A DNA stretch of 64,000 bases from Paludisphaera soli (GTDB lineage Bacteria > Planctomycetota > Planctomycetia > Isosphaerales > Isosphaeraceae). The translations under genes and the position numbers were made by a program. Below the pieces are notes generated by a model, which was given only the letters and a program-made list of their open reading frames with translations, searched no databases and was not told where the DNA came from. How positions within the stretch are numbered: position 1 is the first letter of the stretch; each line of letters begins with the position of its first letter. Where the stretch lies: positions 1 through 64,000 of the forward strand of contig NZ_JAALJI010000006.1 in NCBI RefSeq assembly GCF_011064595.1. Reading direction: 5' to 3'. Below, in pieces: positions 10,940 to 19,108 of the stretch.

Positions 10940-11316
10940 GTTCCCGCCCCTTTCGCCTCGCCTCGATGGTGCGCGTCCGACGCCTGCGCGCCGATTCAGC
11001 AGTCAAAGCCCAAGTATAGGCAGCCCGCCCGAGGGATTCAATCGCTCACACGTCCAGACGCGGCCTGGACGCGAGGGGTTCGTTCCGTCGTCGGATTTGC
11101 GCGAGAAGATCGGCCTGGCGAGACGACATCGTGCGCGCATTGCAGACAGACCTCGCAGGGCGTCTGTCGGGGCTGCCTAACCGCTTCTCTTTGCGCCGCC
11201 GCCGGGCTCGGAACCCGCTGATCTCGTAAAATCGTCTCCAAGTCGAAGCTGCTCGGCGGCGGGATCGTGTCAGACATCTGGAGAATAGGGGGCGTCACGA
11301 TCCATCGGGGAGTGGG
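10940..11316. other. Intergenic region between divergent argH and a membrane-protein pair
   Basis: 377 bases between divergently transcribed genes, so it should hold promoters for both. No consensus promoter, RNA gene or repeat stands out. A 79-codon minus-strand frame (11038-11277) has no ribosome site and unconvincing composition. Confidence 0.5.
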
Positions 11317-11850
11317 ATGTCCAGGACGCCGGCCGCGAAGGGAGGCCGTATGAGGAAGACACGCGGCGATCGCGGATCGCGATGGTCGGTGACCGACGCG
11401 ATGGCGGCCGTCGCCGCCACGGCCCTGCTCTGCGCGGCGTTCGTCCACGACGCTCGCAACGCCCCGAGCTTCACCGCAGTCCCCGCCTGCATGTTCCTGG
11501 TCGCCTGCCTCTACTATCGCGACGCGCTTCGGCTCCAGCGGGCGCGGGGCGTGACGCCGACGACCGCGCTGAAGCTCGCCGTGGGGTTGAGGGCCGTCGG
11601 GGCCGGCCTGGTCCTGATCTTCGGGGCGCTGGTTGCGTTCTTCTTCGGGTTTTCCGCGTTTGCCTGGGAAAGAACCCTCGAATACACCCCTCTGGGGATT
11701 GTCATCGTATCGACCGTGGCGACGCTCCTGGCCGCGCTGCCGGCGACCGTCTTCCTCCGTCGCCGGCTCTGGCCTGCAGCCTTGCCGGAGGAGTCGAGCC
11801 GCCCCGACGATCCGGAACCCGGCGAGGAAGACGGAGGGGATCGTGAATGA
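11317..11850 (+). CDS. Small multi-pass membrane protein, unknown function
   Basis: 177 residues. After a basic N-terminus come hydrophobic segments at about 27-43 (MAAVAATALLCAAFV), 52-66, 88-112 (LRAVGAGLVLIFGALVAFFFGF) and 125-146. An acidic tail (RPDDPEPGEEDGGDRE) follows. The central PACMFLVACLYYRDALRLQRARG aligns by eye with CTGLVALLRYRDVLAWRASRG in the next gene, so the two are diverged paralogs. GGGGAG 5 bases before the ATG is a good ribosome site. The following gene begins inside this one's last codons. No family recognised. Confidence 0.65.
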   Translation: MSRTPAAKGGRMRKTRGDRGSRWSVTDAMAAVAATALLCAAFVHDARNAPSFTAVPACMFLVACLYYRDALRLQRARGVTPTTALKLAVGLRAVGAGLVLIFGALVAFFFGFSAFAWERTLEYTPLGIVIVSTVATLLAALPATVFLRRRLWPAALPEESSRPDDPEPGEEDGGDRE

Positions 11851-12523
11851 CGCCGTGCCTGGGGGCCGCAAGCCGACGTCGGTCGGCGGGATGCTGCTGA
11901 TCCTGGCGGCCGCCGCCCTGCTCTTCGCCGCGCTGCGGAGCGGGGACGACGTCACGACGGTCTGGGCGGTGATCGGCGGCTGCACGGGACTGGTCGCCCT
12001 GCTGAGGTATCGCGACGTCCTGGCCTGGCGCGCCTCGCGCGGGCTGGAGACTGGCCGAGGCCGGAAGTTCCGGGAGGCCCTGGCCGCTGTCGGCGTCGCG
12101 AGCCTGGTGGTGGGGTTGTCGGACCTCGCCTTCCTGGTGGGCTTCTTCGGGACCGTCTCGCCCTTCGGAATCTCCTGGCGCGCGTTCGTGGGGCCGAGCG
12201 GCGGACGATGTTACGTCGGAGAGCCGGCCGACGTCGGATGGCAAGCGACCAAGGGCCTGATCCTCGCAACCCTGGTCGCGGGCTCGTTGAGGCGGGCGAC
12301 CTGGCTCCCGGGTGCCACCGACTGGCGACGCCGCGGTTCCTACCTCAAGCTCTGGCCGGTCGTCGTCGCGTCGGCGATCGGGCTGATCCGGCTCGTCACC
12401 CAGGTCCTGGTCATCACGGCCATTAGACCTGGAGTGAGGACCGATTCGACCGCCTTTGGGCCTGGCAAGAGAAAAGGGCCGACTTCTCCCCCCAGCCCCT
12501 CGCACCCTGAGCCTCGTCCCTAA
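11843..12523 (+). CDS. Multi-pass membrane protein, paralog of preceding gene
   Basis: 226 residues from a GTG start at 11843. GGAGGGGA sits 2 bases before it, and it overlaps the end of the previous gene by 8 bases, so translation is probably coupled. Hydrophobic stretches include MLLILAAAALLFAAL, VWAVIGGCTGLVALL, ALAAVGVASLVVGLSDLAFL and WPVVVASAIGLIRLV. The YRDVLAWRASRGLE segment matches the paralog's YRDALRLQRARGVT. A much longer in-frame upstream reading exists but lies wholly inside the previous gene and is discarded. Its stop overlaps, in antisense, the stop of the convergent YcxB-like gene (TAA 12521-12523 versus TAG 12520-12522). Function unknown. Confidence 0.62.
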   Translation: MNDAVPGGRKPTSVGGMLLILAAAALLFAALRSGDDVTTVWAVIGGCTGLVALLRYRDVLAWRASRGLETGRGRKFREALAAVGVASLVVGLSDLAFLVGFFGTVSPFGISWRAFVGPSGGRCYVGEPADVGWQATKGLILATLVAGSLRRATWLPGATDWRRRGSYLKLWPVVVASAIGLIRLVTQVLVITAIRPGVRTDSTAFGPGKRKGPTSPPSPSHPEPRP

Positions 12524-13782
12524 ACGGGACCGGCGATCTTCCTCGCCGCGCGGTCGACGACGCGGTACTTGCCGACCTTCGACCCGAGGAACGCGGCGGC
12601 GGCCTGGTGGTCGAAGGGCGGGTGGATCGCGTGGTCCGGGACCCAGATCCCGCCGGGGCTCAGCTTCGGGCGGAGCACGAAGCCGTCGCGAAGCTCGACG
12701 ACCCCGCGGAGGAAGTCCCACGTCTCGCTCGCCTCGCCGAGTCGCGTATGGATGAGATACCGTTCCGGAGTGAACGTCACGGCGTACTCGTCGCCTGCGA
12801 GGGGGGACGTGCGGTAAGACCCCCGGATGCGCCGGTCGATCGCGTAAAGCCCCGCCCAGAGAATCAAGGCGGAGAGGTAGATCGCCATGACGGCGAAAAA
12901 GGCGGTCGACCCCGAGACGCGCTCGCCCTGGCCTCTCAGGTCCGCCCAGGCGACGACGATCCCCAGGCCGGCGATCAGCACCGCGTGCCAGAAGCCGAAG
13001 TACAGCAGCCCCCAGAGCCGGGAGCGGTACCAGGGGACCGTCACGATCGCGGTCGCCCAGGTGGCGGCGGCGAACTCGTCGGCCGTGAATCGGTAGGAGG
13101 CCGACCCGACCACTCGCGCCGGATCGGCCGCGATCGGCGGGTCGTGGCGGCTCGTCGCCGGATCGGGCTCGGCGTCCGTCGGGGCGAGGGTCGCCCGGCC
13201 TTTCCCGACCTTCGACTTCAGGAACGCGGCGACGGCCGGCGCGTCGAAGGGAGGCTGGAGCCCCCGCTTCGGGATCCAGGTCCCCTGCCCCGGCGGATAG
13301 GTCAGGACGAGGCCGTCGCGCGACTCGAAGACCCCGGTGAACAACTCCCAGAGCGTCCGCCCCTCCGACTTCGCGGAGCGGGTCAGCAGGCGATCCGGGG
13401 TGAACGCCAGCTCGACCTTGCAGCCGGCCAGCGGGAAGTCGCGGAACCGCTTCCGCAGCCGACGGCCGCGGCCGTAGAGCCAGCGGTCGACGATCCAGCC
13501 CCCCGCGACCAGGAACCCGAGGGCGACGACCATCGACCCCGTCGATTTCTCCCGGTTCCGGAAGTCGGCCGAGCCCAGCCAGACCCCGACGACCGCCAGG
13601 CCGAAGAGGAGCAAGAAGTGCCCGAGCACCAGGAGCGGCAGCCGGACGACCCAGCCGTCGAACGACCGCCCGTTCGCAATCTGCACCCGCCGTTCGGCGC
13701 GGGCGAACTCGTCCTCGGTGTACCAGAAATCGGCCCGCCCGACGATCGCGCCCGGGGGCTCGGCGGTCGGATTTTCGCTCAT
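12520..13782 (-). CDS. Tandem-duplicated YcxB-like membrane protein
   Basis: 420 residues containing two copies of one module. Each copy starts with a short beta segment (ADFWYTEDEFARA / ASYRFTADEFAAA), then two membrane helices (LLVLGHFLLLFGLAVVGVWL with MVVALGFLVAGGWIV; LLYFGFWHAVLIAGLGIVV with FFAVMAIYLSALILWAGL). Each ends in a cytosolic PH-like YcxB domain (LAGCKVELAFTPDRLLTRSAKSEGRTLWELFTGV / LAGDEYAVTFTPERYLIHTRLGEASETWDFLRGV) with matching ends (PPFDAPAVAAFLKSKVGK / PPFDHQAAAAFLGSKVGK). YcxB-like proteins normally carry one module, so this is an in-gene duplication. Function of the family is unknown. Confidence 0.72.
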   Translation of the reverse strand: MSENPTAEPPGAIVGRADFWYTEDEFARAERRVQIANGRSFDGWVVRLPLLVLGHFLLLFGLAVVGVWLGSADFRNREKSTGSMVVALGFLVAGGWIVDRWLYGRGRRLRKRFRDFPLAGCKVELAFTPDRLLTRSAKSEGRTLWELFTGVFESRDGLVLTYPPGQGTWIPKRGLQPPFDAPAVAAFLKSKVGKGRATLAPTDAEPDPATSRHDPPIAADPARVVGSASYRFTADEFAAATWATAIVTVPWYRSRLWGLLYFGFWHAVLIAGLGIVVAWADLRGQGERVSGSTAFFAVMAIYLSALILWAGLYAIDRRIRGSYRTSPLAGDEYAVTFTPERYLIHTRLGEASETWDFLRGVVELRDGFVLRPKLSPGGIWVPDHAIHPPFDHQAAAAFLGSKVGKYRVVDRAARKIAGPV

Positions 13783-13897
13783 CGATCCGATCCGCCCCAG
13801 GAGTGCCGGAACCCGCTCTGGATGTCACGCTGTGACGATTGTAAAACGCCGGGAGGGCCGCCGCAAGCGGGCCCTCCGGCGATCGAGGCCCGCCTGT

Positions 13898-14383
13898 TCA
13901 GTTGCAGCCGTCGGGCGAGGCGGCGAACATGGCGGCCATGCGTTCCTTGATCTGCTCCGGGGTCAAATCTTCCAGATGGGTGGCGACCGACCAGTGGTGG
14001 CCGAAGGGGTCGATGAGCTTGCCGTAGCGGTCCCCCCAGAACACGTTCTCCGGGGGCATGACCGCCGTCGCCCCCGCCGCGACGGCCTGGGCGTAGGTGG
14101 CGTCCACGTCCGGGACCATCAGGTGGATCGTCACGCTCGCCCCCGGGCCCGTCGGCGCGACTGAGCCGTGCTCCGGGAACTCGTCGGCCAGCATCACCAC
14201 CGAGTCGCCGAAGGTCAGTTCGGCGTGCCCGACCTTGTCCACCCCGTCCGGGCCCGGCCACATCAGCCGGAAACGCTCCACCGCCCCGAACGCCTCCTTG
14301 TAGAACTCCATCGCCGCCTCGCACCCCTTCACCACAAGGTGCGGCGTGACCATCGGGAACCCGTTCGCCATCGCATCGGCCAT
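13898..14383 (-). CDS. VOC-superfamily (glyoxalase/PhnB-like) protein
   Basis: 161 residues with the paired beta-alpha-beta-beta-beta units of the vicinal-oxygen-chelate fold: VTPHLVVKGCEAAMEFYKEAFGAVE at the N-terminus and TIHLMVPDVDATYAQAVAAGATAVMPPENVFWGDRYGKLIDPFGHHWSVATH near the C-terminus. The family includes PhnB-like proteins, fosfomycin-resistance enzymes and glyoxalases; the specific substrate cannot be told. The gene has its own strong-looking promoter and a palindrome in the leader, so it is probably a regulated single-gene unit. Confidence 0.85.
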   Translation of the reverse strand: MADAMANGFPMVTPHLVVKGCEAAMEFYKEAFGAVERFRLMWPGPDGVDKVGHAELTFGDSVVMLADEFPEHGSVAPTGPGASVTIHLMVPDVDATYAQAVAAGATAVMPPENVFWGDRYGKLIDPFGHHWSVATHLEDLTPEQIKERMAAMFAASPDGCN

Positions 14384-14417
14384 GAGTCGACCCCTCTACT
14401 CGGACCCTGACGTTGCT

Positions 14418-14435
14418 ACTGTTCGCACGAACAGT
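14418..14435. promoter_or_regulatory. 18-bp palindromic operator-like site upstream of VOC gene
   Basis: ACTGTTCG-CA-CGAACAGT: 8-bp perfect arms with a 2-base centre, between the predicted start of transcription and the ATG at 14383. The order GTTC then GAAC is the reverse of the classical LexA box (GAAC-N4-GTTC), so a LexA site is not claimed. Confidence 0.5.
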
Positions 14436-14454
14436 CGGAGCGACGTTCTGCAGG

Positions 14455-14483
14455 ATTCAACACGGATATCGACGTTCTGTCAA
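14455..14483 (-). promoter_or_regulatory. Sigma-70-type promoter for the VOC gene
   Basis: On the minus strand: TTGACA (14478-14483), a 17-base spacer, then TTGAAT (14455-14460). This is a perfect -35 and a 4/6 -10, placing the start of transcription near 14448, about 65 bases before the ATG. Confidence 0.5.
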
Positions 14484-14908
14484 CGCTTGTACAGTGGCGT
14501 CGGGCGATTTTCACGTTTTCCGCATGTTTGCGAGATAGGGTGTCAAGGAAGTCGCCGGCGGCCGCCGGCCGCCGATCCCGATTCAACCGAGTCGAGAACG
14601 GCCTGATCTCCATCGGCGTCCGCTCGCCTAGGAGCGACCCGGAGAAGTTCCGCACGGTCGCGAGGGAGTTTTTGCTCGACCGCCCGATTTGCGTCGACGT
14701 GGCTTCCGGCGAGCGGACCGGGTTCTGGGTCGTCCTGTACGAAGCCTTCGCGGTCGACCGAATCCCCCAAGCCGCGTCGAGAAGTCATCGCTCGATCGCG
14801 GGGCCTCGCTTGGGGCGCGGCCGCCCTCGGCGAAGGCAGGCCCGGTCGATCCGGCGTCTCGATCGGATTAGGATGTGGCCTTTTCGGCGGACGATACGGT
14901 GCAGGACC

Positions 14909-15466
14909 ATGTGCTATTATCGGCTTCTCCTGACGAACGACGACGGATGGGTCGTTTCCCCGAAGGCCCGCTTCGACGACGGCTCGGGATTGGACCCTTG
15001 GGCGTATCGTCGGTGCATCCGGGTGGACGACCCCAGGCCCATCCCCTTCGAAGTCATCCAGGAAGGGAGGCGGCAGGACTTCAACGTCACCCCCTTCTCG
15101 CCCACCGTCGTCTCGCGCCGGATGGCGGAAACCATCGCCTCCATCGCCCCGGACGACGTCCAGCGCCTCCCCGCGGCGGTCGATGGCGAGGAGGACGGCG
15201 AATGGGAGGTCCTCAACGTGCTCGCATGCCCGGAATGCATCGACCGCGATCGGTCGATCATCCAGTACCACCCCCCTGACGATCCCGATCATCCTGGCCT
15301 GCCCCGGGGGGTCGTCAAGCTCGTCATCGACCCCGCACGCTCCCGAGGCTGTCACATCTTCCTGCCGAAGCACTGGCCCATCGCGATCGTCGTGTCGCAG
15401 GCCATCAAGGATCGCCTCGTGGAACTCGGCGCGACGGGCGTCCAGTACGTCGTCGTCTCTCGTTGA
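14909..15466 (+). CDS. Imm11-like (DUF1629) immunity-type protein
   Basis: 185 residues starting MCYYRLLLTNDDGWV. The C-terminal third (ARSRGCHIFLPKHWPIAIVVSQAIKDRLVELGATGVQYVVVSR) matches the ending typical of Imm11/DUF1629 proteins: H/D-IF, a short loop, an IIVSE-like strand, a helix, then GxTGVxF. Imm11 proteins are predicted immunity factors of polymorphic toxin systems; here no toxin gene is adjacent, so it is an orphan. The open frame extends 127 codons upstream without a conserved look and with Arg-rich composition, so the ATG at 14909 (weak GCAGGA upstream) is chosen. Confidence 0.65.
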   Translation: MCYYRLLLTNDDGWVVSPKARFDDGSGLDPWAYRRCIRVDDPRPIPFEVIQEGRRQDFNVTPFSPTVVSRRMAETIASIAPDDVQRLPAAVDGEEDGEWEVLNVLACPECIDRDRSIIQYHPPDDPDHPGLPRGVVKLVIDPARSRGCHIFLPKHWPIAIVVSQAIKDRLVELGATGVQYVVVSR

Positions 15467-15484
15467 AGCGGGCCCGCGGGGCCG

Positions 15485-17407
15485 TCAGCGTCGGGCGCGT
15501 GCCGGCGGCTCGCTCGCGATCGCGGGGGCGTCGGACTCGGCACCGATCGTGGCCCAGGCGGCGACGGGGCGGCCGGATTCGTCCCGGGCGAGGAGCTTGA
15601 GGACGACGGGGCCGGCCGAGGCGTCGAGCCCTTCCAGGCGGATGGGGCGGGAGTCGAGGGCGCCGGCTGCGGGGATGGCGGCGACGCCGAAGGCGTCGAC
15701 GAGGCCGTCGGCGTCGAGGCGGCCGGGGCGGATCGGCGAGCGCAGGGCGTCGGCGGGGGGCGTCTGGGGTTCCCAGGTCAGGGCGAGGAGCTTCACGGGG
15801 CCTCCCCCCGCCTCGCGGGCGGAGACCCGGAGCCTGGCCTCGCCGTTCGCCGTGGTGTAGGCCCGGGCCGAGATCGTCAGGCGGGGGGCGCGGGGGAGCC
15901 GGGCGGCGGTGACCTGGAGCCTCGCGGCGTCGGGGCCCTCGATGCGGACACGAACGGCCTTCGCGCGGCCGCAGTCGACGATCGCGAAGTGCGGGCTGGT
16001 GCCGGCCGCCTCCCAGGCGTCGGCCTCGCCGTCGGCCGCCAGCCGGGACGGCCGGGGGCCCGCGGGCAGCCAGGGGCCGGCCGGTCCTTCGGGACGGAAG
16101 CCGGCGAAGGCGGGCGCGGACGCCGGGTCGGCGGGAAGCGCCAGGTCCGTCGTCCAGGCGCGGAAGAGGTCCGCGAAAGTCCGGCCGGTGGCCGCTTCGA
16201 GCGCCGCCGCGCCCCGGAGGTCGGAGCCGGCCAGCGTCGGCAGCAGGCCGGGGCCGTAACGGTCGGCGCACCAGCGGAGGAACAGATAGGTGCTCCCCCG
16301 GTTGCCGTGGCTGCGGAACAGGTCGGCCGCGTAGTAGTCGTCGACGACCAGCCGATACCGCTCGGGCTGCGACAGGAAGGCGCTCGCGCGGTAGTCCAGG
16401 TTCGAGCGCCCGAAGCCGTGCAGGTCCTCGCTCAGGTGCGCGAGCGCCTCGTCGAGCCAGCCCTCCTCCTCGACGACCGCGCCGGCGGCGGCCGGCCGAT
16501 GCAGACATTTGCGCGTGAAGACCACGGCGTGCGTGTATTCGTGGGCCATGACCGTGCGGAGGTGCGGCCCGGCGCGGAGGGCCGTGCTCAGGTACATCAT
16601 GTCGCAGCGGTTGCCGAACGGCGCTGGGTAGCTCGGGTCGAGGTCGGTCACGCGGACGTAGCCGTCGACGGCGTGCCGGCCCCCGCCCAGGCGGGTCAGC
16701 CAGCTGGAGAAGAAGACGGTGAACCGGCCGTCGCCGTCGGCGTCGTCGGCCAGGCCGATGGTCCGCGCCGCGACCGGCCGGACGCGGGCGTCGAAGGTCT
16801 CCACCACGTCGGCGAGCGTCGCCGCGTCGACCCGCTCCAGGTCCTCCTCGGCCACGTACACCTGCACCCGCTCGCCGACCGCGCGGAGCGTCCCGCGCAC
16901 CTTCTGATAGTTGCTCGCCCCCCCCACGTCGCCGTCGCGGACCAGGACGTGGAAGTCGCGATGGGGCTCCGGCGGCAAGAGCGGCGCGGGGGCGTCGTCC
17001 GTCGGGGCCACGGGCGGCGGTACGGGCTCGCGGATCGGCCCTTCGTGGGCGACTTCGGGGGCCTCGGCGCGGTCGACGGCCCGCGCCGACAGCCGGACCG
17101 GGAACGGCCCCGCCTCGGGGGCCAGCGACGACACGACGACCAGCAGTTCGCCGCCGTCGGCGTCGCCGGGGGCGTCGAACGTCGCCACGCCGTCATGCAC
17201 GGCGATCGAGACCGGCACGCGGGGCCGCCAGTCGGCCGAAGGGGGTGGGGCCGGGAGCGCGCCCGGCCTGGGTTTGGGGGCCGGCGGACCTGCGGGCGAT
17301 CGGCCGTCCCCTCGGGGGGCCAGGCCCGCCCCGGAAGCCGCCAGCCCCAGCGCCAGGAGGGCGGCGGCCGAGGCCCGTCGGGGCCGAAGTCCGGAACGAT
17401 CCGACAT
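15485..17407 (-). CDS. Secreted zinc metalloprotease, M30-like
   Basis: 640 residues. A signal peptide (RASAAALLALGLAASGAGLA) is followed by a Pro-rich linker and a beta-rich N-terminal domain. The catalytic region has the HExxH zinc motif in TVMAHEYTHAVVFTRK, and about 25 residues later EEEGWLDEALAHLSEDLHG, the pattern seen in hyicolysin-type (M30) and related gluzincins where a downstream Glu completes the site. The C-terminal 200 residues (RVRIEGPDAARLQVTA onward) look like pre-peptidase C-terminal-type beta domains. The frame is open another 120 codons upstream, but the ATG at 17407 has GAAGGGG 6 bases before it and directly precedes the signal peptide. Its end is 18 bases from the convergent Imm11-like gene. 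Confidence 0.8.
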   Translation of the reverse strand: MSDRSGLRPRRASAAALLALGLAASGAGLAPRGDGRSPAGPPAPKPRPGALPAPPPSADWRPRVPVSIAVHDGVATFDAPGDADGGELLVVVSSLAPEAGPFPVRLSARAVDRAEAPEVAHEGPIREPVPPPVAPTDDAPAPLLPPEPHRDFHVLVRDGDVGGASNYQKVRGTLRAVGERVQVYVAEEDLERVDAATLADVVETFDARVRPVAARTIGLADDADGDGRFTVFFSSWLTRLGGGRHAVDGYVRVTDLDPSYPAPFGNRCDMMYLSTALRAGPHLRTVMAHEYTHAVVFTRKCLHRPAAAGAVVEEEGWLDEALAHLSEDLHGFGRSNLDYRASAFLSQPERYRLVVDDYYAADLFRSHGNRGSTYLFLRWCADRYGPGLLPTLAGSDLRGAAALEAATGRTFADLFRAWTTDLALPADPASAPAFAGFRPEGPAGPWLPAGPRPSRLAADGEADAWEAAGTSPHFAIVDCGRAKAVRVRIEGPDAARLQVTAARLPRAPRLTISARAYTTANGEARLRVSAREAGGGPVKLLALTWEPQTPPADALRSPIRPGRLDADGLVDAFGVAAIPAAGALDSRPIRLEGLDASAGPVVLKLLARDESGRPVAAWATIGAESDAPAIASEPPARARR

Positions 17408-17696
17408 CCCAACCCCTTCCCCGCCTGGAGCTTGCCGACTCGACCCGGGCGGTGGCTCCGCCTCGCCGGTCGGCCGCGACAGGCTTTCGATCGGCCTCGT
17501 CGGTCGCGCGGCTTGAGCGGATTGCGGCGGCCTCGGCGGTTCTCGGAACCCCTCCGCGACTTGAGTTTTTCCGCCGCCGGGCCGACGCGGTTCGGGCCGG
17601 GGGCCGTCGAGGATCAAGTCGCCCGACGCGGCGCGCCGATACTCGGGGGGAGAAGGCGTCACGACCCGTCCCAGGATAGGAAAGGCCCGGCCCGTC

Positions 17697-17972
17697 ATGG
17701 ATCCGAGCACGCCCCGCCGCCCGTCCCGTCTCGCGACGGCCGTCGCCGCGATCGCCCTCGCCGGGGCCGCCGCCTGCACCGGCTGCGCCCGCGACCGCTA
17801 CTACAGCGCGACCCCCGGCGACTCCTCGGGCGGCATCGGCCGGATCGTCCGCCGCCCCGCCCTGGAGAAGCCCGAGGTCAAGCCCCTGTTCGTCGGCGGC
17901 TACGCCGGCGCCGACTACAACCGCATGTCCCGCCCCGTCCCCCTCCGCAACCGGCCGATGGACATCGAGTGA
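17697..17972 (+). CDS. Small lipoprotein, unknown function
   Basis: 91 residues with a lipoprotein signal: basic start, ATAVAAIALAGAAACTGC with the likely lipidated Cys in ACTGC. The mature part is about 60 residues, basic, with GGIGRIVRRPALEKPEVKPLFVGGYAGADYNRMSRPVP. Divergent from the metalloprotease gene. Short Gly/Pro/Arg lipoproteins of this kind are common in planctomycetes, but no named family is recognised. Confidence 0.6.
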   Translation: MDPSTPRRPSRLATAVAAIALAGAAACTGCARDRYYSATPGDSSGGIGRIVRRPALEKPEVKPLFVGGYAGADYNRMSRPVPLRNRPMDIE

Positions 17973-18130
17973 GCCCGGCCGGACCCGCCCGGTGTTGACG
18001 GATCGGGCGGAATCGGCGAAACCTACGGCGTGGAGCCGGGCGAAGGAGGGGGCCGCTTCTGAGGCGGCGCGTCCGGGTTGGGTTCCTTTACCTTGCTGGG
18101 AGGGGCGGTCAGGGACGACCGCTCGACGAC

Positions 18131-18628
18131 ATGCTCATGTCTGAAGCGACCATCCAGTACGTCGACGGCGCCATCGAGGGCGTCGAGATCCGATATCTGA
18201 AGACGTTCAGCGACAGCCGCGGCTGGCTGATCGAGGTCTTCCGCCACGATGAGCTGGCCGAGGACCGCTGGCCGGTCATGACCTACATCTCGTGCACGCT
18301 GCCGGGCGTGGCGCGCGGGCCTCACGAGCACGTCGACCAGACCGACGGCTTCGCGTTTATCGGCCCGTCCGACTTCAAGCTCTACCTGTGGGACACCCGG
18401 CCGGACAGCCCGACCTTCGGGCACCGTTACGTCGAGGTCCTGGGCGAATCGAAGCCGGCCGCCGTCTGGATCCCCCCCGGAGTCGTCCACGCCTACCGCA
18501 ACGTCGGCGAGAACCCCGGCCTGGTCCTCAACGCCCCCAACCGGCTCTACGCCGGCGAGGGCAAAAAGGAGCCGGTCGACGAGATCCGCCACGAGGAAGC
18601 CGACCCGCCGCGGTTCATCCTGGACTGA
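18131..18628 (+). CDS. dTDP-4-dehydrorhamnose 3,5-epimerase-like (RmlC-like cupin) protein
   Basis: 165 residues matching the RmlC/WbbL cupin family: IEGVEIRYLKTFSDSRGWLIEVFRHDEL, the metal-free active-site region GVARGPHEHVDQTDGFAFIGPSDFKLYLWD with the catalytic-type His, and WIPPGVVHAYRNVGENPGLVLNAPNRLY. It is somewhat shorter than classic RmlC (about 180), as in nucleotide-sugar epimerase-related proteins. No other rml genes are nearby, so a role in deoxysugar synthesis is inferred from the family only. Starts ATG CTC ATG; the second ATG at 18137 could also serve. Confidence 0.85.
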   Translation: MLMSEATIQYVDGAIEGVEIRYLKTFSDSRGWLIEVFRHDELAEDRWPVMTYISCTLPGVARGPHEHVDQTDGFAFIGPSDFKLYLWDTRPDSPTFGHRYVEVLGESKPAAVWIPPGVVHAYRNVGENPGLVLNAPNRLYAGEGKKEPVDEIRHEEADPPRFILD

Positions 18629-18709
18629 CCCGGCCGTCGCGAACCTCCCCCGCGCGGGGCGTGTCTCGGCGTCAAGGACGGCCGTCACGCCCCCGAAGGA
18701 GGCCCCGCC

Positions 18710-19108
18710 GTGTGTCGCTACGGCTTTCACCAGTACCGCGACCACTTCGCCTGCTTTTCCTGCCGCAAGGCGTTCAAGCAGGACCAGTGGGAAGCTCCCG
18801 AAGGCGAGACCTGGCTTCGGGGGTCGCGGCGCATTCCCGTCTCCCGCCGGGCCCCCTGCCCCGACTGCACCCGGCCGATGGTCGACATGGGCCTGGACTT
18901 CAAGGCCCCGCCGAGGGCCGACCGCAAGGCCTGGAGCATCCTGGAGAGCCTCGCTCGCGCCGGCGTGACGTTCCACAACTGCGGCTGCGGGGGCCCCGGC
19001 TTCCGACCGCCCGGCAGGCGGCGTGAGGTCCCGCGTTGGCTTGCCGCGCGCCGGGAGCTTCCGCCCGGCGAGGCCCTCGCCCGCCGATTCGCAGCCCGGC
19101 AGCGATGA
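18710..19108 (+). CDS. Zinc-ribbon protein, uncharacterised conserved family
   Basis: 132 residues starting MCRYGFHQYRDHFACFSCRKAFKQ, with CFSC and CPDC pairs (ACFSCRKAFK and APCPDCTRPMVDMGLDFKAPP) that would form one zinc ribbon. A later CGCGGPGF lies near residue 95. The DMGLDFKAPP segment recurs in many bacterial proteins of this type, whose function is not known. GTG start with AAGGAGG 8 bases upstream, a strong ribosome site. Its TGA overlaps the ATG of the next gene (ATGA at 19105-19108). Confidence 0.75.
   Translation: MCRYGFHQYRDHFACFSCRKAFKQDQWEAPEGETWLRGSRRIPVSRRAPCPDCTRPMVDMGLDFKAPPRADRKAWSILESLARAGVTFHNCGCGGPGFRPPGRRREVPRWLAARRELPPGEALARRFAARQR

Noticed and set aside
11038-11277. 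79-codon minus-strand frame between argH and the membrane pair
   Set aside because: No ribosome site and no recognisable family; could be real but is not supported.
14418-14435. LexA (SOS) box before the VOC gene
   Set aside because: Half-sites are in the order GTTC-N4-GAAC, the reverse of GAAC-N4-GTTC, so it is kept only as a generic palindromic operator.
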